41,291 nt of DNA from a virus (IMGVR_UViG_3300042345_000322:1-41291); one strand, 5' to 3'; counted from the first letter of the stretch, positions 24,287 through 33,696 are shown. Notes: a model not told the origin generated them from the sequence alone. Numbers and translations are program-made.

Positions 24287-24294
24287 CAAAGATA
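24287..24294 (-). promoter_or_regulatory. TATCTTTG promoter -7 element before the GNAT-like gene
   Basis: On the minus strand TATCTTTGTAGTT runs into the GNAT start codon at 24279. The -7 box matches the Bacteroidota consensus and is identical over 12 bases (ACTACAAAGATA on the + strand) to the element before the 320-aa gene. No TTTG box is found 19-21 bases upstream. Transcription would start about 1-3 bases before the ATG. Confidence 0.5.
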
Positions 24295-24301
24295 TAAAAA
24301 A

Positions 24302-25123
24302 TTAAGGGAAACTTTTCATTAACTCGCTTTCAGTAGCAAATAATTCTACTTTGGTAGCATAGTTATTTGATAATTCAAATAAACAATAATGACCCAATAC
24401 TCCGTGAGATTCTGCGATAGAGTTTTTATTAAATAAAAAGTATTCTGTTTGCGAAGGTATAATAGTAGTCCAAACAGGTGTGGTGTCTATAACAATATAG
24501 TTAAGTCCTGCAACATAGTCTTGAACAACACTTGTTACAATCCCTGCTCCTGTAGCGGATGATGAAAAGTAAACAATATCTCCAACACTTATTATACTTC
24601 CTATAGCAATAAGAGGATTTATTGAAAAGTTAATTTGTGCTGTAGTTGCAGTAAAAGTAACACTTGTACTATTTCCTATTCCATTAACACTCCTTAAAGG
24701 ATATTCAGGCGCAGACATTGGAGTAGTTCCACTATTCCTTACAAACGCAAACCAAGTGGCTTCTTTTTCTTCAAAGTCACTTTGACCTATAAACCCTGTA
24801 TATTGTAAGTCTGTTGTCATTGTTGCAGACCAAGGAGCATCGCCCACTAAGTCCATTGTCTTAAATAACTTGTTCTCAAGAGGCAAGTCATTTATAACAC
24901 TCTTAAGTGTTGTTGGAGAAAAAGGATTTAATTCAGGGATATTTTGTTCACACCATTGTTGGTAAAATGTATTTCTTGCAGTGTTTGAGCTGTGTCTATA
25001 TAAATTACCACCCTTAAAAGAATAGAAATAGTTATTCATTCCTATCATCCAATCAGGATTGTAAGAGTAGAATGAAGGCCATCCTTGAACGGCAGGGCTA
25101 TATGTAAGTGTTTTAAAGCTCAT
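24302..25123 (-). CDS. Tail structural protein of Bacteroidota podoviruses
   Basis: Encodes 273 residues. The N-terminal part has TYSPAVQGWPSFYSYNPDW and GMNNYFYSFKGGNLYRH (about 28-44), a pattern I recognise from a virion protein common to crAss-like and related phages, where it follows the muzzle or fibre genes. The remainder is beta-rich with Ser/Thr-rich strands and ends in SELMKSFP. No enzyme motif. It starts 2 bases after the stop of the 62-aa gene. The exact place in the tail is unknown; a role in a tail tip or spike is plausible. Confidence 0.7.
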   Translation of the reverse strand: MSFKTLTYSPAVQGWPSFYSYNPDWMIGMNNYFYSFKGGNLYRHSSNTARNTFYQQWCEQNIPELNPFSPTTLKSVINDLPLENKLFKTMDLVGDAPWSATMTTDLQYTGFIGQSDFEEKEATWFAFVRNSGTTPMSAPEYPLRSVNGIGNSTSVTFTATTAQINFSINPLIAIGSIISVGDIVYFSSSATGAGIVTSVVQDYVAGLNYIVIDTTPVWTTIIPSQTEYFLFNKNSIAESHGVLGHYCLFELSNNYATKVELFATESELMKSFP

Positions 25124-25125
25124 AT

Positions 25126-25314
25126 CTAATTATTACAATAAGTTGCAGGGTCTAATATCCAAAGGTCAGGAAGTGCATATAAATGCCAATATCTACAAAT
25201 AACACCATCAGAATAATATCCTGTAGCGGCAGGTGCTGTCATAGTAATATCACTATATATATATGATGCTGTTGCAAGGTCTGTAGAATCTAAATAATAA
25301 GTTGAAGCAGGCAT
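25126..25314 (-). CDS. Small stand-alone tail/adhesin-type module
   Basis: Encodes 62 residues and consists mostly of one motif: YYLDSTDLATASYIYSD followed by APAATGYYSDGVICRYW. From memory this 'S...A.A..VY.D.....AP.GFYS.G...R' unit recurs in virion and surface proteins of Bacteroidota and their phages, usually as part of a longer protein. Here it is an independent gene directly after the 1772-aa protein, 12 bases from that stop. Three aromatic residues and a cysteine sit in the unit. Likely a small tail or receptor-binding accessory. Confidence 0.65.
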   Translation of the reverse strand: MPASTYYLDSTDLATASYIYSDITMTAPAATGYYSDGVICRYWHLYALPDLWILDPATYCNN

Positions 25315-25326
25315 AATTTTTATTTT

Positions 25327-28300
25327 TTAAAGTGGTGGACAATCACATTCAGAAAATTCCATAGCTAAGTCTGCAGCGTCACCTCCACTATAAGTTAAAT
25401 TTGTTCCCTCACCAACGCAAATTAACTTTGAACCACCTGCACTAATATTTGTAGGCGAACCAAAACAAGTGGTAGGAAGGGCAGTTACATTTATGGTACT
25501 AGCAGAATTATTTGTTGCAAGAATAGTATAGCAACTTGATACACAACATTGACACTCATTTAATTGAGTAACAAGACATGTTCCTGAGTCAACTATCTCT
25601 GAAAGACAAACAAATAGTCCTGAATTATTTTTAACTGTTACATCTTCTACTAAATTTCCATCGCAATCTATATAAGAAATTAATTGTGTGCTTACTGAAT
25701 AAAAATAATAAGTAGAACAGCAAATTCCTGTACATCCACATTCTTGAAATTGAAAGTCTAATAATTCAACATCTGCAATTCCTTGTGGTATAGTAAAGTA
25801 TCCTAAATTTAAGTAATCATTTACACAAAGACTTCTTGTACTCATAGGATTAAATATAACAGATGAAGGAGTAGTTGCTTCACAATTTACTAAACCTAAA
25901 AACTCAATAGTAGCAGCAGAAGTGCTTACAACTTCAAAATTTACACATTGATTGCTACAACAATAACATCCTAAATAGATATAAGTAAAAGATGGCTCTC
26001 TAAAATCTTCAGGGAAATCTCTAGCACATATAAAAACCGCTCCATAAGCAGGGAAATCATATCCATAAGTAGCAGGTAAATCTCCAATTTGAGCAGTGTT
26101 TCCATCACAATCAATATATAAAATATTACTCCATGTTCGAGCATTATTATTTACAACAAGCCAAGAACCACAATTACAAGGAGGAGGAGTATAACAATCT
26201 GTACAAGCAGTTGTACAATCATCTTCACTAAAACATAACTCTACAGCCGTACTTTGTCTTAAATCCCAAATTAAATATAAGAAATTCTGTAAGGCAGGAG
26301 TAGTAAAAGTTCCTTTCCATTGAGTCAAGTTTGGTTGTGTAAGTGGAGTTATATTTGTAGCAACAGATAAAAGTGTTGTAATATCTATTTGATTATTTTG
26401 ATAATATGTATTACTTGTATGATATAAGAATTTATTAGGAGGGTCTGTAAAAACAAAGTCATCAAAGCCTATTTTATTTGTATATATATTTGTATCTACT
26501 CCGGGATATGGAAAACTTCCTTGACCCCAAAAACCTGCGTCAATGTTATAGTATGACACAAGAGGATTAGAACTTGGGAAAGCAAAAGTAACTTGATTGC
26601 TTTGCAATGGCGATGAATATGGTATTGTAGTGTCAGTATAATTATATTGATTATGTATAAACATTCCCGCATTTGAACCGTCAGTAATTACTACTTCAAC
26701 TAAAAATATTTCATTACAATCTTGACATTGATTGTCAATATCAAAAGTAAGGTTTGCACCTGCGGTAATTGTTATAACAATTTGTAATTCAAGTACAAGA
26801 GGATTATTTACTGAATAAGGAATATTAATAGTTTGACCTGTATCTATAAAACCTGATGTAGTTGTAGTCCCATCATAAGTTACATCTACAGTAACTCCTC
26901 CTATTTGTACAAAACCTGTTTGCAATACAATATTTCCATCTGCAATGCAATTATTTAATTTTATACAATAACTTATTACTCTTTCAGGCTTACCTGTATT
27001 GTCTATATTAAATGAATTTATTTGACCACATCCAATACATTCTATAACACTTGGTACTTGTATGTCATTACTTGTTAGTACATACTCATTCATATATGGG
27101 TCATAACCGCCAAGTTTCTGTGTAGTTTGAGCATTGATAAATTCATCTCTAAACCAAGTTCTCATTCCAAATTCAGATACCACTCTTAGTTGGTCGCTTT
27201 GCATTGAATCTCCTTGAATATGAATTACAGCACCTTTCTTTGTGTCAGTAAAATATCTATCAGCACCCCATTGAACATAACTTTCAGGGTTATGGCTTAT
27301 TCCATATTTTTCAGTTCTTGCAATTTGAGTTCCTAATACTTCAGGAACTGCAGTTAATGCTCTACCTGCTCCTGCATCTGACAATAAATTCTTTCCTGCT
27401 AACACATATGATATCTTATCTTCTTGAAGACATAAGACATCTGTTTCTCTGCCATCTAAAACATATATATATCCAAAAGAAGACTCTAAATATTTATAAT
27501 TTAAAAGTCCTAAATTAAACTCATTTAATTTATTTAAGTTGGATTCAGTATTATATATACCACTATATGTTATATCCGAAAATCTATGTGCTTCCTTATA
27601 ATCCTGAGCAGAAACAGACGTTACTCTTTCTCCAAGATTAAATTCTCTTCCTACTATTGAATCTCTAACCTTATAACTTTCAACTCCATTTCCAAAAGAA
27701 AAACAATTAAAGAAACCTGTGTCTATAATTGCATCTTGACCTAAAGCAAAGTCTTGGTTTTGTACATTTCCATCGTGTTCTCCTGTAATAGGATTTATAG
27801 CAAATGACAAATTATTTTCAAAAAACACATCGGGCAAAGCATCTATTGGAAGTGTTTCAAATATAAAATCAGGCTCTATTGCAGTTCTTTGTAATGAAAA
27901 TTTTAGTTGTGTACTAGGTTCGTTAGAATCAGTTGGACAAGCTTTTGTGCCCGACATCCAAAATTTCAACAAATTATTAGCAGGGTCGCGATTTATATAT
28001 AACTTCATATTATCTCTAGAAACTCCACTTGTTACAGTACTAGACATAGTAGCATCAGATACATTATAAAAGCCATTAAATGTTACAGACATTTGCACAT
28101 CTTGTAAGCCATCTAACGAAGCCATAATAGCTGTTTGATTTGCTTGAAACCAAGCTTCTAAACTAACATAAGATTGAGTAGCAGTAAAAGAAACAGAAGA
28201 TTGAGCAGCATTTACTTCTCTTTTTTTACATCCTGAAAAAGAACCTGCTCCAATATAAGTATATAGCATAATCTTTATTACTGAACCAATAGGAACATCA

Positions 28301-30645
28301 AGGTCTGTGTACATTGCTGCAGGAGGAACAGGAAAAGCAGGGTCTGACCAACTAACTTTTGTCGTGGAATATTGGCTGTCTGTGGCAGTATAAATTGGAA
28401 TAGGACTAACCTGTGAATCAAAGTTGCCTGCTTCCAAGCGCATATACACTCCGGCAATAGGATATGTAGTCGATTTTGCCTTTGCTATTTTTTCTAAAAC
28501 AGTTGTATATATACAACTTTCAGTTGCTCCACTTGAATCTTTTTTTACAATAAGTCTATCGCCAACCTCAACTTTTTGCATATTTTCACCTTCAAGTAAA
28601 AACCAAATTAAATCTACGTCTTGAACCACAAGAGTTGAGTATACTGTTTGATATCCTTCTTGATCAGGTTTTATTACAAATTTATATCTTGTAGCCCAAT
28701 ATGGAGCAACTTGTGATACAGGTATATTTACCTGTATTGAGTTTTTATTTAGTGATGATGAACAAGGAGTGTAAACAGTATTTTCAACTGAAACAAGAGC
28801 TGTTGATGAACGTAAAAAGTCATCCATATAAACAATTCCTATCTCATACCCTCTATTGCTATGTAGGCTTCTTGCATTTCCAAGTTTATTAAATGTAACA
28901 ATACTGCTTACTATGCTATAATATTCATATGCATAAGTTCCGAGATTGTTTATATCTTCATATTGCATTGCAACTAATTGTAAGTCAATAAAAGGGTCTG
29001 AAGGAGATGTAATAGTTGTTACTATTGCTATAGGTTCGTTTATAGCATTAATTCCTGAAGCTCTTTTTTGCCATCCACTAGCTTGATTTGCAGGTATATT
29101 ACAATTAAAAATATCTGTAAATGTACTTCCATCACAAGAAGTAAAATTTGAAGGAATTGGGTCATATACAGGAAGTATATTTGTAAGCGTTCCTACCCAA
29201 TCCTGAAATTCAACACTTTGAGATAAATCAAATGGACTTAAATAATCTGAAGCAAGAGTGAATGTTGATGAAATAAATGTATTTCCTGTTTGTGTTGTAG
29301 GTGCTCCTCCTGTATAACTATCGTTTGTAAATTCTAATTTAACTTGTATTGTAGCTCCCGCTATTAAATTTGACTCATAAGTTGGCGAAGCTAAAGAAGC
29401 GAAATCTATTCTTAAAATAGATAGAGGCACAGGATGATTTCCATCTATAGTATAAACAGAATTTTCAGCAGTTGAAGTTAAAGTTTCTGAACCTATTTCA
29501 TCTTGCATTAAAGTTGCTACATATGTAAGCTGCAATGGTTGTCCATTAGTAGATACTAAGTCATATCCTTCAACATAGTTTCCATACATCAATCTATTGC
29601 CCATAAGCGTTTGAGCTTGAGCAAATCTTGGAACATTGTCATATAATCTTAATAATTCTGCTTCAGGTAAAACAGTAAAGATTTTACTATTATCAAACGT
29701 TAAAGTTTTAAATGAATTATTTGGAATACCTAAGTCTGCCTTATTTTGTTTCTCAATTATTTTTATTATATTGCTTTCTGATTGCTTAAATAATAAGTCT
29801 ATACCTAAAACAAGAGAGTTTCCTGTATAATAAGTTACTTCACAAGCATTGAATGCATTTATCATTCCCTCGTTCAAATATGCTTCAATAGTTAATTCAA
29901 ATCCATTTGGTGAAAAAGCAATGTCAGACCATTGGGATGTAGCTGAGTATTGACCATCGGCATATAAATATCTATAAGCAAATGATATAAACCTCTCTTC
30001 TAAAAAGTTTTGTTCTCCTGCGGTATTTATTAACTGTATAGTTGGAGATTCTAAAGGTGGTTTTTTAATTACAAGTAATGACTCCTCAAGTAGTGCTTGT
30101 CCTGTTGTGCTTCCCGCATCAATAAGCGGAGCACCTGAAGGGATAGCATAGTTTCTATTTACATTTATTGACCTTGGAGCATTATAGTTATCCGTAAAAA
30201 ATAATAAGTCTTCTATTTTATTTACTCCTGTAATTAAATACTGAGGGTCAAAATTTAATGTTGTATCTACACCACCACCATTGTCTATGGTAATAACATG
30301 ATACGTTAAAGAAAATGTATTTGTATTGAATGAAACGACTAAGTCAAGTTTACCTGTGTTGCCTAATGGAAAACTAGGGTCATGTACAAACCAATAAATA
30401 GTTTCTATTGAACCATCCTCATATGCACCAATACACCTAGCGTCTACACTTAATAGTGTACCTTGAAACTTTAAAGTTGTAAGTGAAATATTTCCTTTTG
30501 TATTTTCAATAACTCCAAATTCAGAATTTTCTGTCGAACCCATTCTGATATTCATCGCATCAATATACTCGCCATTAGGAACAACTCTCTCATCGAAAGT
30601 TTTGTTCATCTTACCTGCAGTAAAATTTCTAGTAAACTTTGGCAT
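25327..30645 (-). CDS. Muzzle/stabilisation-type tail protein with cysteine-rich repeat tail
   Basis: Encodes 1772 residues. The N terminus, FTAGKMNKTFDERVVPNGEY then IDAMNIRMG, is the hallmark of the large stabilisation or muzzle-type protein of crAss-like and many marine and gut podoviruses; in crAss001 the corresponding protein lies at the end of the tail barrel. The following ~1250 residues are beta-rich with many Ser, Thr, Tyr and Asn residues. Residues about 1490-1772 form four degenerate cysteine-rich units. No signal peptide. It starts 1 base after the stop of the 307-aa ring-like gene and is followed by two small tail genes. The extended length and repeat tail suggest that receptor binding or tail-tip functions are fused to the muzzle. 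Confidence 0.8.
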   Translation of the reverse strand: MPKFTRNFTAGKMNKTFDERVVPNGEYIDAMNIRMGSTENSEFGVIENTKGNISLTTLKFQGTLLSVDARCIGAYEDGSIETIYWFVHDPSFPLGNTGKLDLVVSFNTNTFSLTYHVITIDNGGGVDTTLNFDPQYLITGVNKIEDLLFFTDNYNAPRSINVNRNYAIPSGAPLIDAGSTTGQALLEESLLVIKKPPLESPTIQLINTAGEQNFLEERFISFAYRYLYADGQYSATSQWSDIAFSPNGFELTIEAYLNEGMINAFNACEVTYYTGNSLVLGIDLLFKQSESNIIKIIEKQNKADLGIPNNSFKTLTFDNSKIFTVLPEAELLRLYDNVPRFAQAQTLMGNRLMYGNYVEGYDLVSTNGQPLQLTYVATLMQDEIGSETLTSTAENSVYTIDGNHPVPLSILRIDFASLASPTYESNLIAGATIQVKLEFTNDSYTGGAPTTQTGNTFISSTFTLASDYLSPFDLSQSVEFQDWVGTLTNILPVYDPIPSNFTSCDGSTFTDIFNCNIPANQASGWQKRASGINAINEPIAIVTTITSPSDPFIDLQLVAMQYEDINNLGTYAYEYYSIVSSIVTFNKLGNARSLHSNRGYEIGIVYMDDFLRSSTALVSVENTVYTPCSSSLNKNSIQVNIPVSQVAPYWATRYKFVIKPDQEGYQTVYSTLVVQDVDLIWFLLEGENMQKVEVGDRLIVKKDSSGATESCIYTTVLEKIAKAKSTTYPIAGVYMRLEAGNFDSQVSPIPIYTATDSQYSTTKVSWSDPAFPVPPAAMYTDLDVPIGSVIKIMLYTYIGAGSFSGCKKREVNAAQSSVSFTATQSYVSLEAWFQANQTAIMASLDGLQDVQMSVTFNGFYNVSDATMSSTVTSGVSRDNMKLYINRDPANNLLKFWMSGTKACPTDSNEPSTQLKFSLQRTAIEPDFIFETLPIDALPDVFFENNLSFAINPITGEHDGNVQNQDFALGQDAIIDTGFFNCFSFGNGVESYKVRDSIVGREFNLGERVTSVSAQDYKEAHRFSDITYSGIYNTESNLNKLNEFNLGLLNYKYLESSFGYIYVLDGRETDVLCLQEDKISYVLAGKNLLSDAGAGRALTAVPEVLGTQIARTEKYGISHNPESYVQWGADRYFTDTKKGAVIHIQGDSMQSDQLRVVSEFGMRTWFRDEFINAQTTQKLGGYDPYMNEYVLTSNDIQVPSVIECIGCGQINSFNIDNTGKPERVISYCIKLNNCIADGNIVLQTGFVQIGGVTVDVTYDGTTTTSGFIDTGQTINIPYSVNNPLVLELQIVITITAGANLTFDIDNQCQDCNEIFLVEVVITDGSNAGMFIHNQYNYTDTTIPYSSPLQSNQVTFAFPSSNPLVSYYNIDAGFWGQGSFPYPGVDTNIYTNKIGFDDFVFTDPPNKFLYHTSNTYYQNNQIDITTLLSVATNITPLTQPNLTQWKGTFTTPALQNFLYLIWDLRQSTAVELCFSEDDCTTACTDCYTPPPCNCGSWLVVNNNARTWSNILYIDCDGNTAQIGDLPATYGYDFPAYGAVFICARDFPEDFREPSFTYIYLGCYCCSNQCVNFEVVSTSAATIEFLGLVNCEATTPSSVIFNPMSTRSLCVNDYLNLGYFTIPQGIADVELLDFQFQECGCTGICCSTYYFYSVSTQLISYIDCDGNLVEDVTVKNNSGLFVCLSEIVDSGTCLVTQLNECQCCVSSCYTILATNNSASTINVTALPTTCFGSPTNISAGGSKLICVGEGTNLTYSGGDAADLAMEFSECDCPPL
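25330..26178 (-). repeat. Four degenerate cysteine-rich protein repeats
   Basis: Residues 1490-1772 of the 1772-aa protein divide into units of about 74, 75, 63 and 71 residues. Each starts with a cysteine before a strand, has a mid cysteine (YIDCDGN in units 1 and 3, LVNC in 2, PTTC in 4), a later (L/F)(I/V)C or SLC, and ends in C-x-C or C-x-C-C. The DNA has diverged, so they are old repeats. Confidence 0.7.
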
Positions 30646-30646
30646 A

Positions 30647-31570
30647 TTATTTTAACATTTTATCTAATCCCCTTAGATTCATTAAAAGTCTACCGGGATG
30701 AATATTGCTTATTCTTATTTTTGCATTTCTTAACAATGCCTGCTTATCTTTTTTAGCTCTTTGAATAATATACTCTTGAACACCAAACTTTGAATTTAGA
30801 ATTTCATACTTTATAGAAGCATAGACATACGCCTCAAATAGTTTATTTATAGTAATCAAAGAATTATCTCCACCTTCCATTCCGTCAGAAACATATTCAA
30901 GAATACATAACCTCTCAGACATTCCTGAGTCAAAATTAATAACTCCTGATTTTTTATCTATTGTAAATGTAGGATTGGCATTTGCCGTTTCTGTATTTAA
31001 ACCAAACCTTGCACCTATGGTATAATCAAAATACCAATACCCATCTACATTATACCCCAATTGCCCATTAAATTGGCTTGCTTGGTTTAAGTATATTGAC
31101 TTCTTTGTCCCTGTAATTCTATCAAAATCTATACTAGAGTATTGAGGAGAAAGAGCATTGCCGTCTTGGTCAAATAATATATTTGAAAGGTTGTCTTGAA
31201 GGTATGCTTTTGATGAAAGCGTTTGAATGTTTTCACTTAATGGCCTTAGTAGACCATTTTCATATACAGATATTCTTACCCAATTAACATAGTCAGAAGG
31301 TAAGATATATCTTAATGTATTTGGAACATTTAATTCTAATATTTTTATTTCTTTAAATGCATCGTAGTTTAGTTCTTGAACTGCACGTTTTGCGTGGAAC
31401 AATATCTTATATCTTTCTTCGTTGTTTACCAAAGAATGATTTCCTGAATACATTAAAAGAAAGTTAGTTACTATATCAGCCAAACTAACATATTGGTAAG
31501 AGCCCCAATTTAAGTCCTCGGGATTATTTCCATTATTCTCATAATATTCATACTGTGATATATACGCCAT
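30647..31570 (-). CDS. Ring/head-tail connector protein
   Basis: Encodes 307 residues. The segment NNEERYKILFHAKRAVQELN then ILPSDYVNWVRISVYENG (around 50-115) is typical of the connector or tail-tubular ring protein encoded just before the muzzle protein in crAss-like phages and relatives. A C-terminal helical region (INKLFEAYVYASIKYEIL) and basic end RISNIHPGRLLMNLRGLDKML are also typical. It would bind below the portal and join head to tail. It lies 10 bases after the stop of the 320-aa gene and ends 1 base before the muzzle start. Confidence 0.8.
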   Translation of the reverse strand: MAYISQYEYYENNGNNPEDLNWGSYQYVSLADIVTNFLLMYSGNHSLVNNEERYKILFHAKRAVQELNYDAFKEIKILELNVPNTLRYILPSDYVNWVRISVYENGLLRPLSENIQTLSSKAYLQDNLSNILFDQDGNALSPQYSSIDFDRITGTKKSIYLNQASQFNGQLGYNVDGYWYFDYTIGARFGLNTETANANPTFTIDKKSGVINFDSGMSERLCILEYVSDGMEGGDNSLITINKLFEAYVYASIKYEILNSKFGVQEYIIQRAKKDKQALLRNAKIRISNIHPGRLLMNLRGLDKMLK

Positions 31571-31580
31571 GTTTTATATA

Positions 31581-32543
31581 TTATGGTATTTGTGCATTGT
31601 TCTCCATCTCTTCTTGCTTTCCAAATTGAGCAACTAATGTTTCTCTAATTGATATACCACAATATTGAAGTATCTTAACAACCAATGAAGTTTCATTTTG
31701 CATTCCTATTTCAAAGTCTTGATAATCAGGTTGTGATTGATTAAAAACAGGTTCATTGCCTATTAAAGTAAATGTCCACTTAGGCACTTTAGGATATCTA
31801 AAGTAAGTTGCTTCAACTTGCAATGGTAAGTTTATAATACTTGATGGATAAAAAGTTATTAAGTCAACTGTTTGAGTATATGCAGGGTAGTTAACAGATG
31901 GTGACGTTATAGGTGACATATTTAATAATGTTATCTTTCCTGCTGAAACTTTTTCTGCTTCATTTTGAACTGAAGCATCAACAATTCTATAAGACTCAGG
32001 CACTAATGTAAATATATTTGCAGAAAGCCCTAATACTGTAGCACTTACAGATGTTACTGTAGCTGTTGTCATTGGGGCAACTGAGGTATTAGTTACAATA
32101 TCTCCAACTGAAACTCCTGCTAAAGAAAAATTAGCTAATGAATCTATTAATTGCGATGCAACAACAGATGTATTTACACCACTTGTCAGTATCTTAGAAT
32201 AACATAATACTTTATTTATCATATAATATTCATCTCCTGTAGTTGTTAAAGATGGTAAGTAATATGTATTTGATAAAGCAGTAGTTACTGATGTGTTTGT
32301 CAATGAATTTGTTACTATAAACTCCTCCATTTGTTCAGCAAAAGATTTCCCAAAATCGGCATAATCTGTTCCTGACCCTCTAGCATTTTCCTTGTTTATA
32401 ATTGAATTATAATCAGAAAAATATTTCATAAATAATTCTAATTGTGCTTGTTGTGCATACAAATTAAAATCAGATGGAGAAATATATCCGTAGTTATTTT
32501 TATTTAAAATAGCAATTACAGTATTCCTTACAGAGTTTATCAT
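31581..32543 (-). CDS. Ring/connector-type virion structural protein
   Basis: Encodes 320 residues. The start, MINSVRNTVIAILNKNNYGY then ISPSDFNLYAQQAQLELFMK, is a recognisable N terminus of a structural protein found next to the ring protein in Bacteroidota podoviruses ('YI.P..FN.YA..AQ.E.F'). The middle is beta-rich and Ser/Thr-rich, followed by RYPKVPKWTF and QPDYQDFEIGMQNETSLVVKI. Likely another ring or neck component. The gene lies directly downstream of a strong terminator and a TATCTTTG element that almost touches the start codon, so it probably begins a separate transcript covering 320-aa, 307-aa and muzzle genes. Confidence 0.75.
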   Translation of the reverse strand: MINSVRNTVIAILNKNNYGYISPSDFNLYAQQAQLELFMKYFSDYNSIINKENARGSGTDYADFGKSFAEQMEEFIVTNSLTNTSVTTALSNTYYLPSLTTTGDEYYMINKVLCYSKILTSGVNTSVVASQLIDSLANFSLAGVSVGDIVTNTSVAPMTTATVTSVSATVLGLSANIFTLVPESYRIVDASVQNEAEKVSAGKITLLNMSPITSPSVNYPAYTQTVDLITFYPSSIINLPLQVEATYFRYPKVPKWTFTLIGNEPVFNQSQPDYQDFEIGMQNETSLVVKILQYCGISIRETLVAQFGKQEEMENNAQIP

Positions 32544-32547
32544 ACTA

Positions 32548-32580
32548 CAAAGATAATAAAAAAAAAGGCACTCTATTAAA
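32548..32580 (-). promoter_or_regulatory. Promoter overlapping a terminator, giving a leaderless message
   Basis: Minus-strand TATCTTTG at 32555-32548 (-7 box) has TTTA at 32580-32577 (-33-like box, one mismatch) with a 21-base spacer that lies inside the terminator hairpin and its T-tract. Transcription should begin at about 32543, the A of the 320-aa gene's ATG. Confidence 0.55.
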
Positions 32581-32586
32581 GTGCCT
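32558..32586 (-). terminator. Rho-independent terminator after the 98-aa gene
   Basis: AGGCACT and AGTGCCT (7-bp perfect stem, 7-base loop) are followed on the minus strand by eight T (32565-32558). It lies 24 bases after the stop of the 98-aa gene and just before the 320-aa start. Confidence 0.85.
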
Positions 32587-32609
32587 CTTTGTTTTTAAAT
32601 TAATTGCTA

Positions 32610-32906
32610 TTAAGCAGCTGCAATAGTTGTTATAGCAATAGGTAATGTAGGAACTACATAAACAACATTAGTCCAAGACGTTTGTAACGCAAGGGTTATT
32701 GCATCTTGAATAGCGTTACGCATATTAGATGCAACTTGACCCGTAGCTGTTGTTAATGTAACTACCTTACCTCCTTGATAAAGAATTGTAGTTACTGTTG
32801 ATGTAGCTGATGGTGTAGCCGCTGTTCCCGCAAAAACTGATACTATATTTGTAGCAGATACTAATTGATTTCCTGCTGCTGCAGGGATACTTAAAAATTT
32901 TTCCAT
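32610..32906 (-). CDS. Small Ala/Thr/Val-rich virion protein
   Basis: Encodes 98 residues rich in Ala, Thr and Val, with FLSIPAAAGNQLVSATNIVS at the N terminus and a beta-rich centre TTILYQGGKVVTLTTA. There are no membrane helices with charged borders. From memory, similar short proteins follow the capsid gene in several Bacteroidota phages; it may be a capsid decoration or auxiliary structural protein. It lies 43 bases after the stop of the 248-aa gene and is closed by a strong terminator, so its messenger may be abundant and separate. TATATTTA at about 32945-32938 could be a weak -7 box for it. Confidence 0.6.
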   Translation of the reverse strand: MEKFLSIPAAAGNQLVSATNIVSVFAGTAATPSATSTVTTILYQGGKVVTLTTATGQVASNMRNAIQDAITLALQTSWTNVVYVVPTLPIAITTIAAA

Positions 32907-32949
32907 TGTTTAAAAAGTTTAAATGGTTAATAAAGTGTAAATATAGTAA

Positions 32950-33696
32950 TTATTTTAGACTTATTTCTAAGAACTTTAAAACCTCAATACCTTCATCTGA
33001 CTTCAAGAATAAAGCAACTGTTTCATATGGGTCTTCACCAAATGGTATACTCATCATCTTTTTCTTATTGCTCTTTGTATTAAACCATACTTCTCTTTGT
33101 CCATTTCTAAATTGCAATAAATTATGAGCAAAAAATAATTGCACATTTGATTGTAATTTAAGTAAAGGGTCATTAAGTATTTCTAAAAATGATTTAGGTT
33201 CTTTTTTAGCATATATTAATACATCTCTACGCAACTCTGCAGTTGATACGGTTGTAACATCTTTTTGAAACATTACTCTACTTACTACTTCAAGTTGTTC
33301 AATGCTTAATTGTCTTGCTTCAATTAATGCGTCTACTTCAAAGTTTAAATCTTCAACTTCTTTTGCGGCATCAACTGTTTTGTTTACTTCTACAAAAGCA
33401 TTTCCATTTAATGGATGATAATGTAGGAATTGTTGTAATACAGGATTTGTTCGTGGAACAGTTAAAAACCCATCATCAAAGATTATTGGTTCAAGAAGAA
33501 AATTTCCGTCTTGCTCATCTTCAAATGGTGATTTTTGATTTCTTGCATATCGCAAAGGTCTGTTAATGTTTTGTTCTTCATCAAAATAAAGAAGTGGGTA
33601 TCTAGATGTGTTTCTAGATGGCAACGTAAAAGATATTGGCGTTGCATCGCTTTTTAATTTGTAGGTCTTATCTACTGATGTTGTGTTTGTTTTCAT
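32950..33696 (-). CDS. Post-capsid structural or assembly protein
   Basis: Encodes 248 residues, charged, with N-terminal beta-rich part (SRYPLLYFDEEQNINRPLRY), a centre IIFDDGFLTVPRTNPVLQQF and a helical C-terminal part (FNTKSNKKKMMSIPFGEDPY, then ETVALFLKSDEGIEVL). The central FDDG-x-L-x-V and NPVLQ-x-F-L-x-x-H pattern is one I associate with the gene immediately after the major capsid gene in crAss-like and related phages; function not established. It starts 74 bases after the capsid stop, beyond the capsid terminator, and no promoter is obvious in the gap. Confidence 0.65.
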   Translation of the reverse strand: MKTNTTSVDKTYKLKSDATPISFTLPSRNTSRYPLLYFDEEQNINRPLRYARNQKSPFEDEQDGNFLLEPIIFDDGFLTVPRTNPVLQQFLHYHPLNGNAFVEVNKTVDAAKEVEDLNFEVDALIEARQLSIEQLEVVSRVMFQKDVTTVSTAELRRDVLIYAKKEPKSFLEILNDPLLKLQSNVQLFFAHNLLQFRNGQREVWFNTKSNKKKMMSIPFGEDPYETVALFLKSDEGIEVLKFLEISLK

